A stretch of 64,000 nt of DNA from Veillonella sp. T11011-6 (GTDB taxonomy: Bacteria; Bacillota; Negativicutes; Veillonellales; Veillonellaceae), in the NCBI RefSeq assembly GCF_002959755.1, contig NZ_PPCW01000004.1:496001-560000 (forward strand). The letters run 5' to 3'. Positions 9,327 through 17,384 of the stretch are shown one piece after another. How positions within the stretch are numbered: the first letter of the stretch is position 1; every line of letters begins with the position of its first letter. The notes below the pieces were generated by a model. It had not been told where the DNA came from. It saw nothing but the letters and a program-made list of their open reading frames with translations, and searched no databases. The position numbers and the translations under genes were made by a program.

Positions 9327-9390
9327 ATAATTCCCCTCTATATTTATATCTCATTTTATTTCATACTTCTAAGCTATTCCTGCTTCTTAT

Positions 9391-10197
9391 TTAATGAGCT
9401 GCATGATATATCATATGGTCCAAGACCTTAACAAAGTCTCGTTCCACACCTGAAGTATCATTACCAGTACTGCCAATTCCGGTTAACATAGTTTCTTTCC
9501 AATCATTCCTTGCCATAAATCGAAAACCTATCAAATACTCGGCTTTTGTTTTGTCCGCTTCCTCTTTAGGTAAATAGTAAATACCAACGCTTCTATCAGC
9601 ACGAGGATGTAACAGTGCTGGATTATCTTGCGGTTTATATTCGCTATATATGGATTTCATAAAGGTTAGAATATCTTCACCCGTTACATACTTATCTACA
9701 AAGATAATTTCATTGGATCTAAATAGAGGTATCTGATTAGTACCTGCTACACGTGTTGCTTCAGATTTCTTTAGCTTTAAAACTTCCTCATGTGTGGCCA
9801 TTCGCAGGCCATGTTGCTTAGCACGTTCCACCAAAGCAGCGTTCAAATGAATTAAATACTCTTGTGAATAGGCAAAATTAGCATTCGTGTATCTTTCACC
9901 ACCTGGAACCGGTAAGGTTGGGCGTTGCACCACAGAATTCGTAGTGAAAGAAAAACCGTTGCTTTCATCATAAAAGACATACACATTTCGCTGGAATGGT
10001 TTTTCCTGTTCCACTACAGAGGACTGGAGAACAAGATTAGGATGAACAACAGCGAACTCCTTTTCCACGCTAGCCTTGATATCCTCTGGCGTCGCAGGAT
10101 CACCATTCTCCGTCGTCCACACAAAAGAACAACCGCTCAATAAAAATGTACAAATACACACAACAACTAATGATATATACCTAATCAACTGCTTCAT
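9391..10197 (-). CDS. Lipoprotein of unknown function, paralogue 1
   Basis: A 268-residue protein with a type II signal peptide ending LLSGC, so a lipid-anchored envelope protein. It aligns with the upstream neighbour along its length: TPEDIKASVEKEF, HPNLVLQSS, YVFYDESNGFSFT, LPVPGGERYTNANF, a YLI..LNAALVERAKQHG helix, SIYSEYKP, IYYLPKEEADKTKAEYLIGFRF and ARNDWKETMLTGIG. No catalytic motif was recognised. GGGAGAGGTG precedes ATG 10197; the longer in-frame reading from 10257 has no ribosome site and overlaps the upstream gene. The two genes are 19 bases apart and surely co-transcribed. Confidence 0.75.
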   Translation of the reverse strand: MKQLIRYISLVVVCICTFLLSGCSFVWTTENGDPATPEDIKASVEKEFAVVHPNLVLQSSVVEQEKPFQRNVYVFYDESNGFSFTTNSVVQRPTLPVPGGERYTNANFAYSQEYLIHLNAALVERAKQHGLRMATHEEVLKLKKSEATRVAGTNQIPLFRSNEIIFVDKYVTGEDILTFMKSIYSEYKPQDNPALLHPRADRSVGIYYLPKEEADKTKAEYLIGFRFMARNDWKETMLTGIGSTGNDTSGVERDFVKVLDHMIYHAAH

Positions 10198-10216
10198 AGA
10201 TACACCTCTCCCTGAC

Positions 10217-11032
10217 CTATTTTCCTCGCACAGCCTGTTGTATTTCCCGATTAACAACGGTAATTATGTCTCGTTCAATCTGCTCAGAACTCTTATCTTG
10301 ATAACCAACACCACTCATTAAGGTATCTCGCCAATCTTCCCGCCCTCTAATTTTAAAACTTATTAGGTACAGAGCCTTGCTCTTGTCTGTTTCACCATTT
10401 GGTAAATAGTAAAAGCTAACCTTACGGCCATACACGCTACTTACTAAGGTCTCGTCACCATTAGGTTTATATAGAGAATATATGTCTCGTAACATACCTA
10501 CGACACCTGCGCCATTCGATGTTTGATTAAGAAATATAAAATCCCCTTCCTCAAACAAAGGCACCGTACTATTATCCTCTTTTCGCATAATCTTAGCATC
10601 CATTAGCGCTTTGCGCTCCTCATTATTAGCTACCTGAAATCTATACTTTGCAGCAAGCAGTGCTACCTCACTATTCAAGCGATCTAAATAAGCCTCTGCA
10701 TACCTATACTCTGCGTTCGTAACCCGTTGACCACCAGGAATAGGCAACTGAGGAACCTCAACAGAAGCACGCGCAGTAAAGACAATGCCATTATTCTCAT
10801 CAAAAAACGTATATTCATAGTGCTTATAAGGCTTTGTAGTAACAACCTCAGAAGCCTGCAACACTAGACGCGGATGATACGACGCAAAACGCTTCTCAAC
10901 CATTGCCTTTACATCATCCGGCGTATACGGCTCAGCATCGAGCGTCGTTAACCGAGAAGAAGTACAACCACCCAATACAACACTACAAACACACACCAAA
11001 ACCAACAACACAAACCTAACAAACACAGGCAT
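10217..11032 (-). CDS. Lipoprotein of unknown function, paralogue 2
   Basis: A 271-residue protein with a type II signal peptide (lipobox VLGGC) and the same domain as the downstream gene: TPDDVKAMVEKRF, HPRLVLQAS, YTFFDENNGIVFT, LPIPGGQRVTNAEY, YYLPNGETDKSKALYLISFK and GREDWRDTLMSGVG. It is the first gene of a two-gene unit that arose by tandem duplication. AGGAGAGAGG lies upstream; ATG 11032 was chosen, although an in-frame GTG or TTG closer to the ribosome site is possible. Function unknown; the conserved Pro-Gly-Gly turn and the paired Trp/Asp near the C-terminus are the best-preserved points. Confidence 0.72.
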   Translation of the reverse strand: MPVFVRFVLLVLVCVCSVVLGGCTSSRLTTLDAEPYTPDDVKAMVEKRFASYHPRLVLQASEVVTTKPYKHYEYTFFDENNGIVFTARASVEVPQLPIPGGQRVTNAEYRYAEAYLDRLNSEVALLAAKYRFQVANNEERKALMDAKIMRKEDNSTVPLFEEGDFIFLNQTSNGAGVVGMLRDIYSLYKPNGDETLVSSVYGRKVSFYYLPNGETDKSKALYLISFKIRGREDWRDTLMSGVGYQDKSSEQIERDIITVVNREIQQAVRGK

Positions 11033-11400
11033 ACACAACCACACCTCTCTCCTTTTCCCCATTTGTATCAAGTATTCATATCAAATATGCAGACACAATC
11101 ATTGATAACATCAGCTGATTGTTGATACTCTACTTCACACCCTTTCCCCATCAGGGGCCTCGCCCCATGCGAAAGGAAAAGGGCTTTTGTTGTTAATAGT
11201 TGAAGCAACTAGTTAATAGAAAACATAGGTATGGATGGGACAGACTCACATATAACGTAATAAAAAAGGGCTTCCCTTATTGATGAGCGACTTAGGTCAC
11301 TATGGAGCGAAGAGATAATGGAATCCCTTTTTTAACAATCTAGCATATTTGTATTCGGGCCCCATCCATACTATTTTCGGTTATTCGCCATTAACAACAA
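11033..11400. other. Intergenic region dominated by hairpin element C
   Basis: It contains the probable promoter region of the lipoprotein pair near 11045-11140 and the long nested hairpin at 11226-11374. No gene is seen. Confidence 0.5.
11226..11374. repeat. GACT/TGGA hairpin element C
   Basis: The inner stem pairs 11261-11280 with 11315-11334 (20 positions, two mismatches). The outer stem pairs GTATGGATGGG near 11229 with CCCATCCATAC near 11361. The apex holds GAGC-GACT-TAG-GTCA-CTA-TGGA-GCG, the clearest form of the core. It lies between two minus-strand genes; the core reads on the plus strand. Confidence 0.8.
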
Positions 11401-12561
11401 TCACTTAACTAGCGCATCCAATTTATTCATTCGATAGTTCTCTATTACATCCATGAACGCTTTGTTATGAATAGGATTTTCCGTCATCCCAAATAGGTGA
11501 CTGTTACAGTCGCAGTCAGAGGATCCAAATTTAGGCACGTCCCATTCGGCAATGCCACGGACCGCATCAGCGAGAGCGCATTCCGCATCATCCCAGCTAG
11601 TTCGAATCGGCAGGCCTGCAATCATTTCGCAGTGACCGCGGAAATAGTCTAGATGCCAGTGCATTTTCTTCCGTTTTCGCTTGTGGCGCTCAATGCGTTT
11701 CGTTAAGTTCGCCTTCGCAGAGCCTACGTACATATAGTAACCCGCCTTGAAATGCATCATCCCTTTAGAGCCGATTTCAAGGTCAAGATCATGGCCGAGG
11801 TGCATGACCATCACGTACACGCCGCTATCGTGAGCCTCTGTGTCGAGGATGCTACTTGGATAGGAACATTCATGGGTTACAGTAGGCATGGTGAAAGTCT
11901 CATCCCACGCCACAGCAACGGCTTTCCAATCTAAAGAAGGGGCTATCTCTTTAAAGGTTTTAGCAAATTCCAAATCTGTATGGTAGTCTGGCAAGAACCA
12001 CTGCGCTTGGTCCCATTGTACGAGGAATAAGACACCTGTATGGTAACCTTCGTTTTGCAATTCTTTCAAATGTAATAAATGTTTACGGCCTCGCTCTGTT
12101 ATGGCATCAGGGAACATGGCGCCTGTCTTGGAAAATAGCGTACAAGACTTGACCTCTAGCAAGAACTCGTCGCCCTTATCATTGGTGAGGAGCAAGTCAA
12201 AGCGTGATGATGTACCGTGTAGTTTAACTGTATACTCTCGTCTTACAACGCGCCATTCCTCCCAACCAGGGATTAATTTATTTTCGATCAAATGCTGCGC
12301 TACATCGTTACTATAGTTCGTATCGAGCATAATCACGACACCATCGCGCTCGATGCCCACTACGCGGTACTTTGTCTTTGCATCAGGCTTATCGTGAGGC
12401 ACAATGTACATCGTTACACCGGTGAATAAGAGCTCCCACATGCGCCCAGGATTTGGCAAATGAGCGAGTACGCTTTCACCATTTAAATCTAAAGTCACCA
12501 CAAAACGGTTCGGGCGACCAGTATATGTTGCTTTCAAAATTGTATCGTAAAGGACCTTCAT
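11401..12561 (-). CDS. sfsA: SfsA-family nuclease fused to a DUF123 (GIY-YIG-like) domain
   Basis: 386 residues in two domains. Residues 1 to about 225 match SfsA (sugar fermentation stimulation protein), including LPNPGRMWELL, the RFDLLL strand and the nuclease-like FLLEVKSCTL (E-x-K) with FPDAITERGRKHL. SfsA has an OB-like N-terminus and a PD-(D/E)XK fold. Residues from about 245 match DUF123: GVYVMVMHLG, YYMYVGSAK with a basic RIERHKRKRKKMHWHLDY segment, ECALAD and FGSSDCDCNSHLF. DUF123 proteins are relatives of GIY-YIG nucleases. Usually these are separate proteins; here they form one frame without a visible break. The fusion suggests a nucleic-acid role rather than sugar metabolism. Confidence 0.85.
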   Translation of the reverse strand: MKVLYDTILKATYTGRPNRFVVTLDLNGESVLAHLPNPGRMWELLFTGVTMYIVPHDKPDAKTKYRVVGIERDGVVIMLDTNYSNDVAQHLIENKLIPGWEEWRVVRREYTVKLHGTSSRFDLLLTNDKGDEFLLEVKSCTLFSKTGAMFPDAITERGRKHLLHLKELQNEGYHTGVLFLVQWDQAQWFLPDYHTDLEFAKTFKEIAPSLDWKAVAVAWDETFTMPTVTHECSYPSSILDTEAHDSGVYVMVMHLGHDLDLEIGSKGMMHFKAGYYMYVGSAKANLTKRIERHKRKRKKMHWHLDYFRGHCEMIAGLPIRTSWDDAECALADAVRGIAEWDVPKFGSSDCDCNSHLFGMTENPIHNKAFMDVIENYRMNKLDALVK

Positions 12562-12736
12562 TGTATCTCCTATATCAGTAATATTCTATATGTCTATTAT
12601 ACGCTATTTTGTTACAGGATAAGAATCCTATACATCGTACTATGAAAGTCCTTACGTTAATGGGAACCTCTAACAAGTGCTATAAGCCCTTAAAAACTTA
12701 CCAAAAGAGGCATTTAAAAACTTATCAAAATATGGC

Positions 12737-13600
12737 TCAATAATTCACTACAGTTACAGGATCATTGTTGCGATATTTTCGATTGCTACGTTGATAATCA
12801 CGTTCTGCCAAATTATGTAGGGCTTCTCCTAATAACTTCCAAAAACCATCAGTGTCTTCCGTTGGTATCCCCAGAACAATGGAATTTCCTTTGGAATATG
12901 TAATACATGTGGAGGTTATATTATCAAGAATTGGCAAATATACGATAATAACACCACAGGCTCCTAGCATATCCTTAAGAGGCTCTTTCACACCAGCTAA
13001 TGGTTCGCTCTTAAGGTCCTCAATTTTAGGTATAAATGTTCTTAGCAACTCCGCATCATAAGGATTGACCTCCACAAAACGTGCCTGTCCTTTCGTGATT
13101 TGTACCAATGTATAAATCGCACTCTTTTTAGCTGGCTCCATATCCTTAATATTTTCATATACTAAGGGCATAACCATTTCATTATCTACATTCTTTAAAG
13201 AAGCTACCTCAAAAAACTTTTGTAAATTATTAACCTGCTCCGCTGCCTTTTTCGTTTCTGGCACGATACCTAAACGTGCTAATTTAGCATAACCAAAAGG
13301 CTTAGCAAAATTGATTTCTTCATCAATGGAGTTTTCATACTCTACTTTTAAGATAGCTTCTCTATATGCAGCTTCTAGACCGTTCCAAAAACTAGCCTCA
13401 ATATCTAAAACACGTTCTAAACGTATAGCCACATCTTGTGTTAGAGGCACTTCTCCATTAATTAATTTACTAATATGTTTTTCACTTAACCCTAAGCGTA
13501 CAGCTAATTCTTTTTGAGTCATATGATGATCTTCCAGTACTTCTTTAATAGTCATCCCTGGAGGGACTGCTGTAAAGGTTTTACTCCTATAAATTTTCAT
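12737..13600 (-). CDS. higA: HigA-type antitoxin with degenerate C-terminal IrrE-like domain
   Basis: About 287 residues. Residues 14-72 form an XRE helix-turn-helix of the HigA kind (PPGMTIKEVLEDHHMTQKEL, LGLSEKHISKLINGE, RLERVLDIEASFW). The long C-terminus resembles the ImmA/IrrE peptidase region found in extended HigA proteins, but the metal-binding HExxH appears as EALHN, so peptidase activity is unlikely. ATG 13600 follows TTAGGAG, 17 bases after the toxin stop, and the pair is one transcript. It should neutralise the toxin and repress the shared promoter, where two inverted repeats are present (13978-13997 and 14034-14054). Confidence 0.82.
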   Translation of the reverse strand: MKIYRSKTFTAVPPGMTIKEVLEDHHMTQKELAVRLGLSEKHISKLINGEVPLTQDVAIRLERVLDIEASFWNGLEAAYREAILKVEYENSIDEEINFAKPFGYAKLARLGIVPETKKAAEQVNNLQKFFEVASLKNVDNEMVMPLVYENIKDMEPAKKSAIYTLVQITKGQARFVEVNPYDAELLRTFIPKIEDLKSEPLAGVKEPLKDMLGACGVIIVYLPILDNITSTCITYSKGNSIVLGIPTEDTDGFWKLLGEALHNLAERDYQRSNRKYRNNDPVTVVNY

Positions 13601-13617
13601 ACTACTTGCACTCCTAA

Positions 13618-13914
13618 TCAATGATAATCTACAATTTCTTGAATTTCTACAATATCTACAGTATTACCATATTGAGTAAAAATTAAACGATAGGGCTGGA
13701 TTAAGTCCATAGCATATTGTCCTAATCGATCACCATATAGAGGATGACAACGACCAATTCGTTTCTTAACTAACCAATCTATAGATGATGCTACTATAAG
13801 TTGCTTAAGTCTTACCTCTAATAAATCCGCCATGGAAAGCCCATATTTTCTTCGCGCTAATCTTGCTTCTGTACATACCTTACGTATCTTATTATTCTTA
13901 TATCGTATATCCAA
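13618..13914 (-). CDS. higB: HigB/RelE-type toxin
   Basis: A 98-residue basic protein of the RelE/HigB (plasmid maintenance killer) fold: a Lys/Arg-rich N-terminus, ARLARRKYGLSMADLLEVRLKQL, the HPLYGDRLGQYAMDL loop, then YRLIFTQYG and the final strand VDIVEIQEIVDYH. Members cleave mRNA on the ribosome. The order toxin first, antitoxin second is the HigBA order. Placement next to HigA makes the call firm; the substrate preference cannot be read from the sequence. Confidence 0.82.
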   Translation of the reverse strand: MDIRYKNNKIRKVCTEARLARRKYGLSMADLLEVRLKQLIVASSIDWLVKKRIGRCHPLYGDRLGQYAMDLIQPYRLIFTQYGNTVDIVEIQEIVDYH

Positions 13915-13977
13915 TATGTCACCGACTCTCTCAAATCATAGTGAATGGTTAATACAATATAAATGGCCATTTATAAT

Positions 13978-13997
13978 AATTTACCTAGTAGGTTAAT
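13978..13997. promoter_or_regulatory. Inverted repeat upstream of higBA, probable operator 1
   Basis: AATTTACC-TAGT-AGGTTAATT is a near-perfect dyad sharing the AATTTACC half with the second repeat 56 bases away, as expected for a HigA autorepression site. Confidence 0.55.
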
Positions 13998-14033
13998 TCT
14001 ATTATACCTCTTCAAATACAAATGTAAATATAT

Positions 14034-14054
14034 AATTTACCAATTGGGTAAATT
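14034..14054. promoter_or_regulatory. Inverted repeat upstream of higBA, probable operator 2
   Basis: AATTTACC-AATT-GGGTAAATT is a dyad with the same half-site as the repeat at 13978. Together they bracket the likely higBA promoter. Confidence 0.55.
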
Positions 14055-14173
14055 TAATAACACTATGTAGTATCAAAAATCATGTATGCTATTAATAATT
14101 AATATTGAAATTTTTCATTTTTGTAGCTTAGGTTACATTATTACGTGTTAAAATAGTTTATACTAGGAACATC

Positions 14174-14290
14174 AGGTCAGTATTTAATACCCGTACTGAT
14201 CGTTACGCCGGGTTTTGATGAGGCATCGCCTAGTTGATCTCATCACGCTGTTCGTATACGTGCGAAGCTTTCACAAAACCCAACGGCGTA
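14174..14290 (+). promoter_or_regulatory. Structured leader upstream of the siroheme reductase
   Basis: A GTCAGTA/TACTGAT hairpin (14176-14200) is followed by a 14-bp helix P1, 14204-14217 with 14274-14290, interrupted by a 3-base bulge. P1 encloses a GATGAG/CTCATC arm and a TTCG...CGAA arm, giving a possible three-way junction. It ends 88 bases before the reductase ATG. It matches no riboswitch class that I recognise; a terminator-like T run is absent. A GTGAAAG word lies in the junction. Confidence 0.45.
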
Positions 14291-14377
14291 TATATTTTAC
14301 AAACAAAGAATCACATAGATTAACTAAGTAGTTTTAGCCACTATTCTCCGCAGAGAGGGCTCGAGAAAGGATTTAAT

Positions 14378-15334
14378 ATGGCACAAATTGCAGCAAATTT
14401 ACAACGCATTAAAAACGGTCAACGCCGTTATGCAATTACACCTCGCGTTCCTGCAGGTTTCATTCAACCTGAACAATTACAAAAATATATCGACGTAGCT
14501 AATGAGTTCGGCGCCGTTCTTAAATTGACTGGCAGCCAACGCATTATGATTACGAATTTGAAAGCAGAAGACGTAGATAAAGCTTGGGAAATGCTCGGCA
14601 TGGAGCCAGCGTACACTGTTTCTAACCGCGTGCGCAGCGTAAAAATCTGCCCAGGTACTACATTCTGTAAACGTGCTAAACAAGATAGCGTACATCTTGG
14701 CATGCAAATTGAACGCAAATATTTGTCTCAAGAAATGCCAAGCAAAATGAAAATCGGCGTATCCGGTTGTCTTAATTCTTGTACTGAAAGCCGCATGAAA
14801 GATGTGGGTATTATTGGTACTGTAGAGGGCTGGAATGTATACGCTGGCGGTAGCGGCGGTGCACATCCACGCATCGGCGACCTCATCGCAGAAGTAACAA
14901 CTGAAAAAGAAGCTCTTGCATTAGTAGATCGAATTATCGCATACTATAAAGAAAACGCACAAATTGAACGTATGGGCGAATTCATTGACCGCATTGGTTT
15001 AGAGGCTTTCAAAGCGGCTGTATTGGGCGACCTTGAAGGTGCTCCAGCTGAAAGCAAATCCGACGAACCAGCTGTGTTCTTGCCTGGTCATGGTAATGAT
15101 CCAGAACCAGAAGCACCACGCCTTGAAGCAGGTGCTCCTATCACACCAGACACAATCATTCGCGACATCGTTGATACATATCCAAACGTTGTGCCTGTAT
15201 TACAAAGCATCGGCATGGGTTGCCTTGGTTGCCCATCTTCTACAGCTGAACCATTGTGGCAAGCTGCAGAAATTCACGGTGTTAATGTATACGATTTAGT
15301 TCAAAAATTAGAAACTGCACGAAAAGGAGCTTAA
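14378..15334 (+). CDS. Siroheme/4Fe-4S sulfite or nitrite reductase fused to DUF1858
   Basis: 318 residues. The first 220 form a compact siroheme reductase: a ferredoxin-like half domain (residues 18-60) and the 4Fe-4S siroheme half with C91-x5-C97 (CPGTTFC) and C131-x3-C135 (CLNSC), plus basic substrate-binding Arg/Lys. This is the small dissimilatory-like or assimilatory-type sulfite/nitrite reductase; which anion it reduces cannot be told. After an acidic, Pro-rich linker (about 225-250) comes a DUF1858 domain (ITPDTIIRDIVDTYP, MGCLGCPSS), a small presumed redox or disulfide module. AGAAAGG precedes the ATG. The next gene starts 1 base after the stop, so the two products probably act together. 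Confidence 0.85.
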   Translation: MAQIAANLQRIKNGQRRYAITPRVPAGFIQPEQLQKYIDVANEFGAVLKLTGSQRIMITNLKAEDVDKAWEMLGMEPAYTVSNRVRSVKICPGTTFCKRAKQDSVHLGMQIERKYLSQEMPSKMKIGVSGCLNSCTESRMKDVGIIGTVEGWNVYAGGSGGAHPRIGDLIAEVTTEKEALALVDRIIAYYKENAQIERMGEFIDRIGLEAFKAAVLGDLEGAPAESKSDEPAVFLPGHGNDPEPEAPRLEAGAPITPDTIIRDIVDTYPNVVPVLQSIGMGCLGCPSSTAEPLWQAAEIHGVNVYDLVQKLETARKGA

Positions 15335-15335
15335 T

Positions 15336-16001
15336 ATGTCCGCATTCTTAGGTCACATCCATTATTGGTTATATCGTAAAATTCAATTGCTCGTTGAGCG
15401 TGAAAACTTAATTTTAGAAAAAACAACTAAAGTTGTTGATGATTTGGCAGAGGAATTACACTCTATTTCCGTAGATACATACGGCGAGCCAATCAACCCT
15501 AGCATTCCACTAGAGAACATCATCGACCATGGCAATATCCATGGCTGGTTGTCCAACCAAATCAACATCGCATCTGTTCGCGAAGCAGCTTTCATCAAAG
15601 ATTTGCTCGACACTAACTCCGGCGACGAAGCGGTGAACGTAGTAACAGCTATTCTTGATGCGTTTGCTGTACAAGGCCAAGCATGTGGCGTTGTGGCACA
15701 AGATAACCTTGAAGAACACACAGCTCCAGCAATTTACAATGCGTTGCAAAACTTCTACGTAAATGGCATGCCTTGCGATGGTGGTGACCAAGTTGTTTCT
15801 GAAAGCCCTGACGAATTCACATGGGTTGGCGATCACAGATTACAAGCAGGCTACTGGCGTACAGCAGGCGTTGATCCTAAGTTCATGGCACTTGCGTACC
15901 AAACATGGTTCGAAGCCTTTGTAAAAGCGGTAGATCCTAACTTTGAACTTGTAACGACTGAAGAAAACGGCACACGTTTATATACAATTAAGAAAAAATA
16001 A
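15336..16001 (+). CDS. Unknown protein co-transcribed with the siroheme reductase
   Basis: 221 residues, no signal peptide and no clear membrane segment. The first 50 residues are helical (HIHYWLYRKIQLLVERENLILEKTTKVVDDL), and several His/Trp pairs recur (HGNIHGWL, W.GDHRLQAGYW). Cys occur at QACGVVAQ and MPCDGGDQ. The middle region NVVTAILDAFAVQGQACG and the final YQTWFEAFVKAV suggest an all-helical fold, possibly cofactor binding. No family was recognised. Its start one base after the reductase stop, with AAAAGGAG inside the reductase end, indicates translational coupling and a function tied to that enzyme. Confidence 0.7.
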   Translation: MSAFLGHIHYWLYRKIQLLVERENLILEKTTKVVDDLAEELHSISVDTYGEPINPSIPLENIIDHGNIHGWLSNQINIASVREAAFIKDLLDTNSGDEAVNVVTAILDAFAVQGQACGVVAQDNLEEHTAPAIYNALQNFYVNGMPCDGGDQVVSESPDEFTWVGDHRLQAGYWRTAGVDPKFMALAYQTWFEAFVKAVDPNFELVTTEENGTRLYTIKKK

Positions 16002-16042
16002 ATAATATTTCGTTTGTTTAGAGACTATAAACGAACGAAAAC

Positions 16043-16086
16043 GGGCGCAAAAACGAATGAAAATACTTTCGTTCGTTTTTGCGCCC
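16043..16086 (+). terminator. Terminator after the siroheme reductase operon
   Basis: A 20-bp stem with one mismatch (16043-16062 with 16067-16086) and a 4-base loop. The right arm carries a T5 run inside the stem and ATTTTA follows. Confidence 0.65.
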
Positions 16087-16255
16087 ATTTTAAATCTATA
16101 TTTAATATATATTTCTTTCAAAACTGTAGCTATAGGCACAGCATTGATAAGCAATATCATTTATAATGTAAACATAAGGTAATTACACAAATTAATTTAA
16201 TTAAGTGATAGCGTCAGCTTTCAAAACATAAAAAGCTAGAATTAGGAGGTCTATT

Positions 16256-16543
16256 ATGGCAGGCACAGTTAATCAAGAATTAGGTTTATTATTCCAAGGT
16301 CCTAACTATGTAATCGTAAAAAAAGGCGGCAAAGCTGGTGAACAAGTTGAAAAACACAATCACCCAGAAGCAAATGTCATCTTTACAGTAGTAAAAGGTA
16401 AAGTACAAGTATTCCTTAACGAAACTGAAGAACACGTACTTGTACCAGGCCAAGTATTAGAATTCAACGGCGACAACTACATCCAAGCAATACTTGTAGA
16501 AGACAGCGAATTCGTAGTAAACCTTATCCACAAACCTGAATAA
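16256..16543 (+). CDS. Small cupin-domain protein
   Basis: A 95-residue single-domain cupin. The first cupin motif reads GEQVEKHNHPEANVIFTVVKG, with the His-x-His-x3-Glu metal ligand set, and the second is GQVLEFNGDNYIQAIL, where the usual His is not present, so the metal site may be incomplete. Such minimal cupins bind metals or small metabolites and can act as sensors or isomerases; nothing specific can be assigned. AGGAGG lies 8 bases before the ATG. A terminator follows directly, so the gene is monocistronic. Confidence 0.8.
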   Translation: MAGTVNQELGLLFQGPNYVIVKKGGKAGEQVEKHNHPEANVIFTVVKGKVQVFLNETEEHVLVPGQVLEFNGDNYIQAILVEDSEFVVNLIHKPE

Positions 16544-16577
16544 AATACTAACAGAACCTACAAACACTATTAGAAAA

Positions 16578-16605
16578 GGCGGTTAATCGTAATTGATTAA
16601 CCGCC
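16578..16605. terminator. Bidirectional terminator between cupin and nitroreductase genes
   Basis: GGCGGTTAATC pairs with GATTAACCGCC, with A4 on the left and a T run on the right. It serves the converging genes. Confidence 0.85.
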
Positions 16606-16666
16606 CTTTTTGTATTACTTAAATTCTGTAGTGCTTACATTTTATAAAGCTTACATTTTAAAGAAA

Positions 16667-17188
16667 TTAAAAGGAATTATAGATTGTAAAGTCACTTACA
16701 TCAAAGCGTTTTGTATGGCCCGGTGCCGGTACGCAATCTGGATGAGGATAACCGATTGGAAATATCGCTACAGGTATGATGTTATCAGGCAAAGCATAGG
16801 CTGCTCGTACTTTACGGGGATCAAAATGAGCAATCCAAGTTGTTCCTAAGCCTATATCCGCCACGGTAAACATGAGGTGAGAACCTACAATACTAGCGTC
16901 TACAACACCCATATCCGCATCATCATATTCCCGCTTCCAACTCACTGCATTATCATAACACACAATAATAGCCAACGGCGCATTGAAGTGACCATTAGTA
17001 CAGTCTTTTAGTTTATTAAGACTATCTGTCGTATTCAGCACAAGTAAGCGTTGCGGCTGATAATTATGAGCTGTAGGTGCTAATCTCGCTGCCTCTAACA
17101 AGATATCTAACTTCTCTTGCTCAACGGGCTTCGTATCAAATTTTCGAACTGAATACCTCTCTGTGGCTAATGCTTTAAAATCTTTCAT
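16667..17188 (-). CDS. Nitroreductase-family FMN oxidoreductase
   Basis: A 173-residue protein of the nitroreductase superfamily: SVRKFDTKPVEQEKLDILLEAARLAPTAHNYQPQRLLVL is the characteristic N-terminal FMN-binding arrangement (Arg-Lys-Phe pair, then Pro-Thr/Ser-x-x-N-x-Q-P). The middle DASIVGSHLMFTVADIGLGTTWIAHFDP matches the second family block, and IFPIGYPHPD the late Gly-Tyr-Pro. It would reduce nitro compounds, quinones or flavins with NAD(P)H as a dimer in the cytosol. The physiological substrate is unknown. GGAGTGAGATCTA precedes the ATG; the gene stands alone. Confidence 0.88.
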   Translation of the reverse strand: MKDFKALATERYSVRKFDTKPVEQEKLDILLEAARLAPTAHNYQPQRLLVLNTTDSLNKLKDCTNGHFNAPLAIIVCYDNAVSWKREYDDADMGVVDASIVGSHLMFTVADIGLGTTWIAHFDPRKVRAAYALPDNIIPVAIFPIGYPHPDCVPAPGHTKRFDVSDFTIYNSF

Positions 17189-17329
17189 TAGATCTCACTC
17201 CTTATTTGAAATAAGCTAATCTATTTTAAAGAAAACACCTATATATAACCTACAATATCTTATCTCTATACAGACTATTTCTGTTAATATATTTCTCTAT
17301 CTTACTATAAAAGTCCTTTAAATCCAAAA

Positions 17330-17357
17330 GCCCCTTGTCTGAAATCAGACAAGGGGC
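17330..17357 (-). terminator. Terminator of the OmpH/Skp gene
   Basis: GCCCCTTGTCTGA pairs with TCAGACAAGGGGC; on the minus strand it is followed by T4. It lies downstream of the gene ending at 17385. Confidence 0.85.
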
Positions 17358-17384
17358 CATTTCATATTATTTTTTTAGCCAGTA

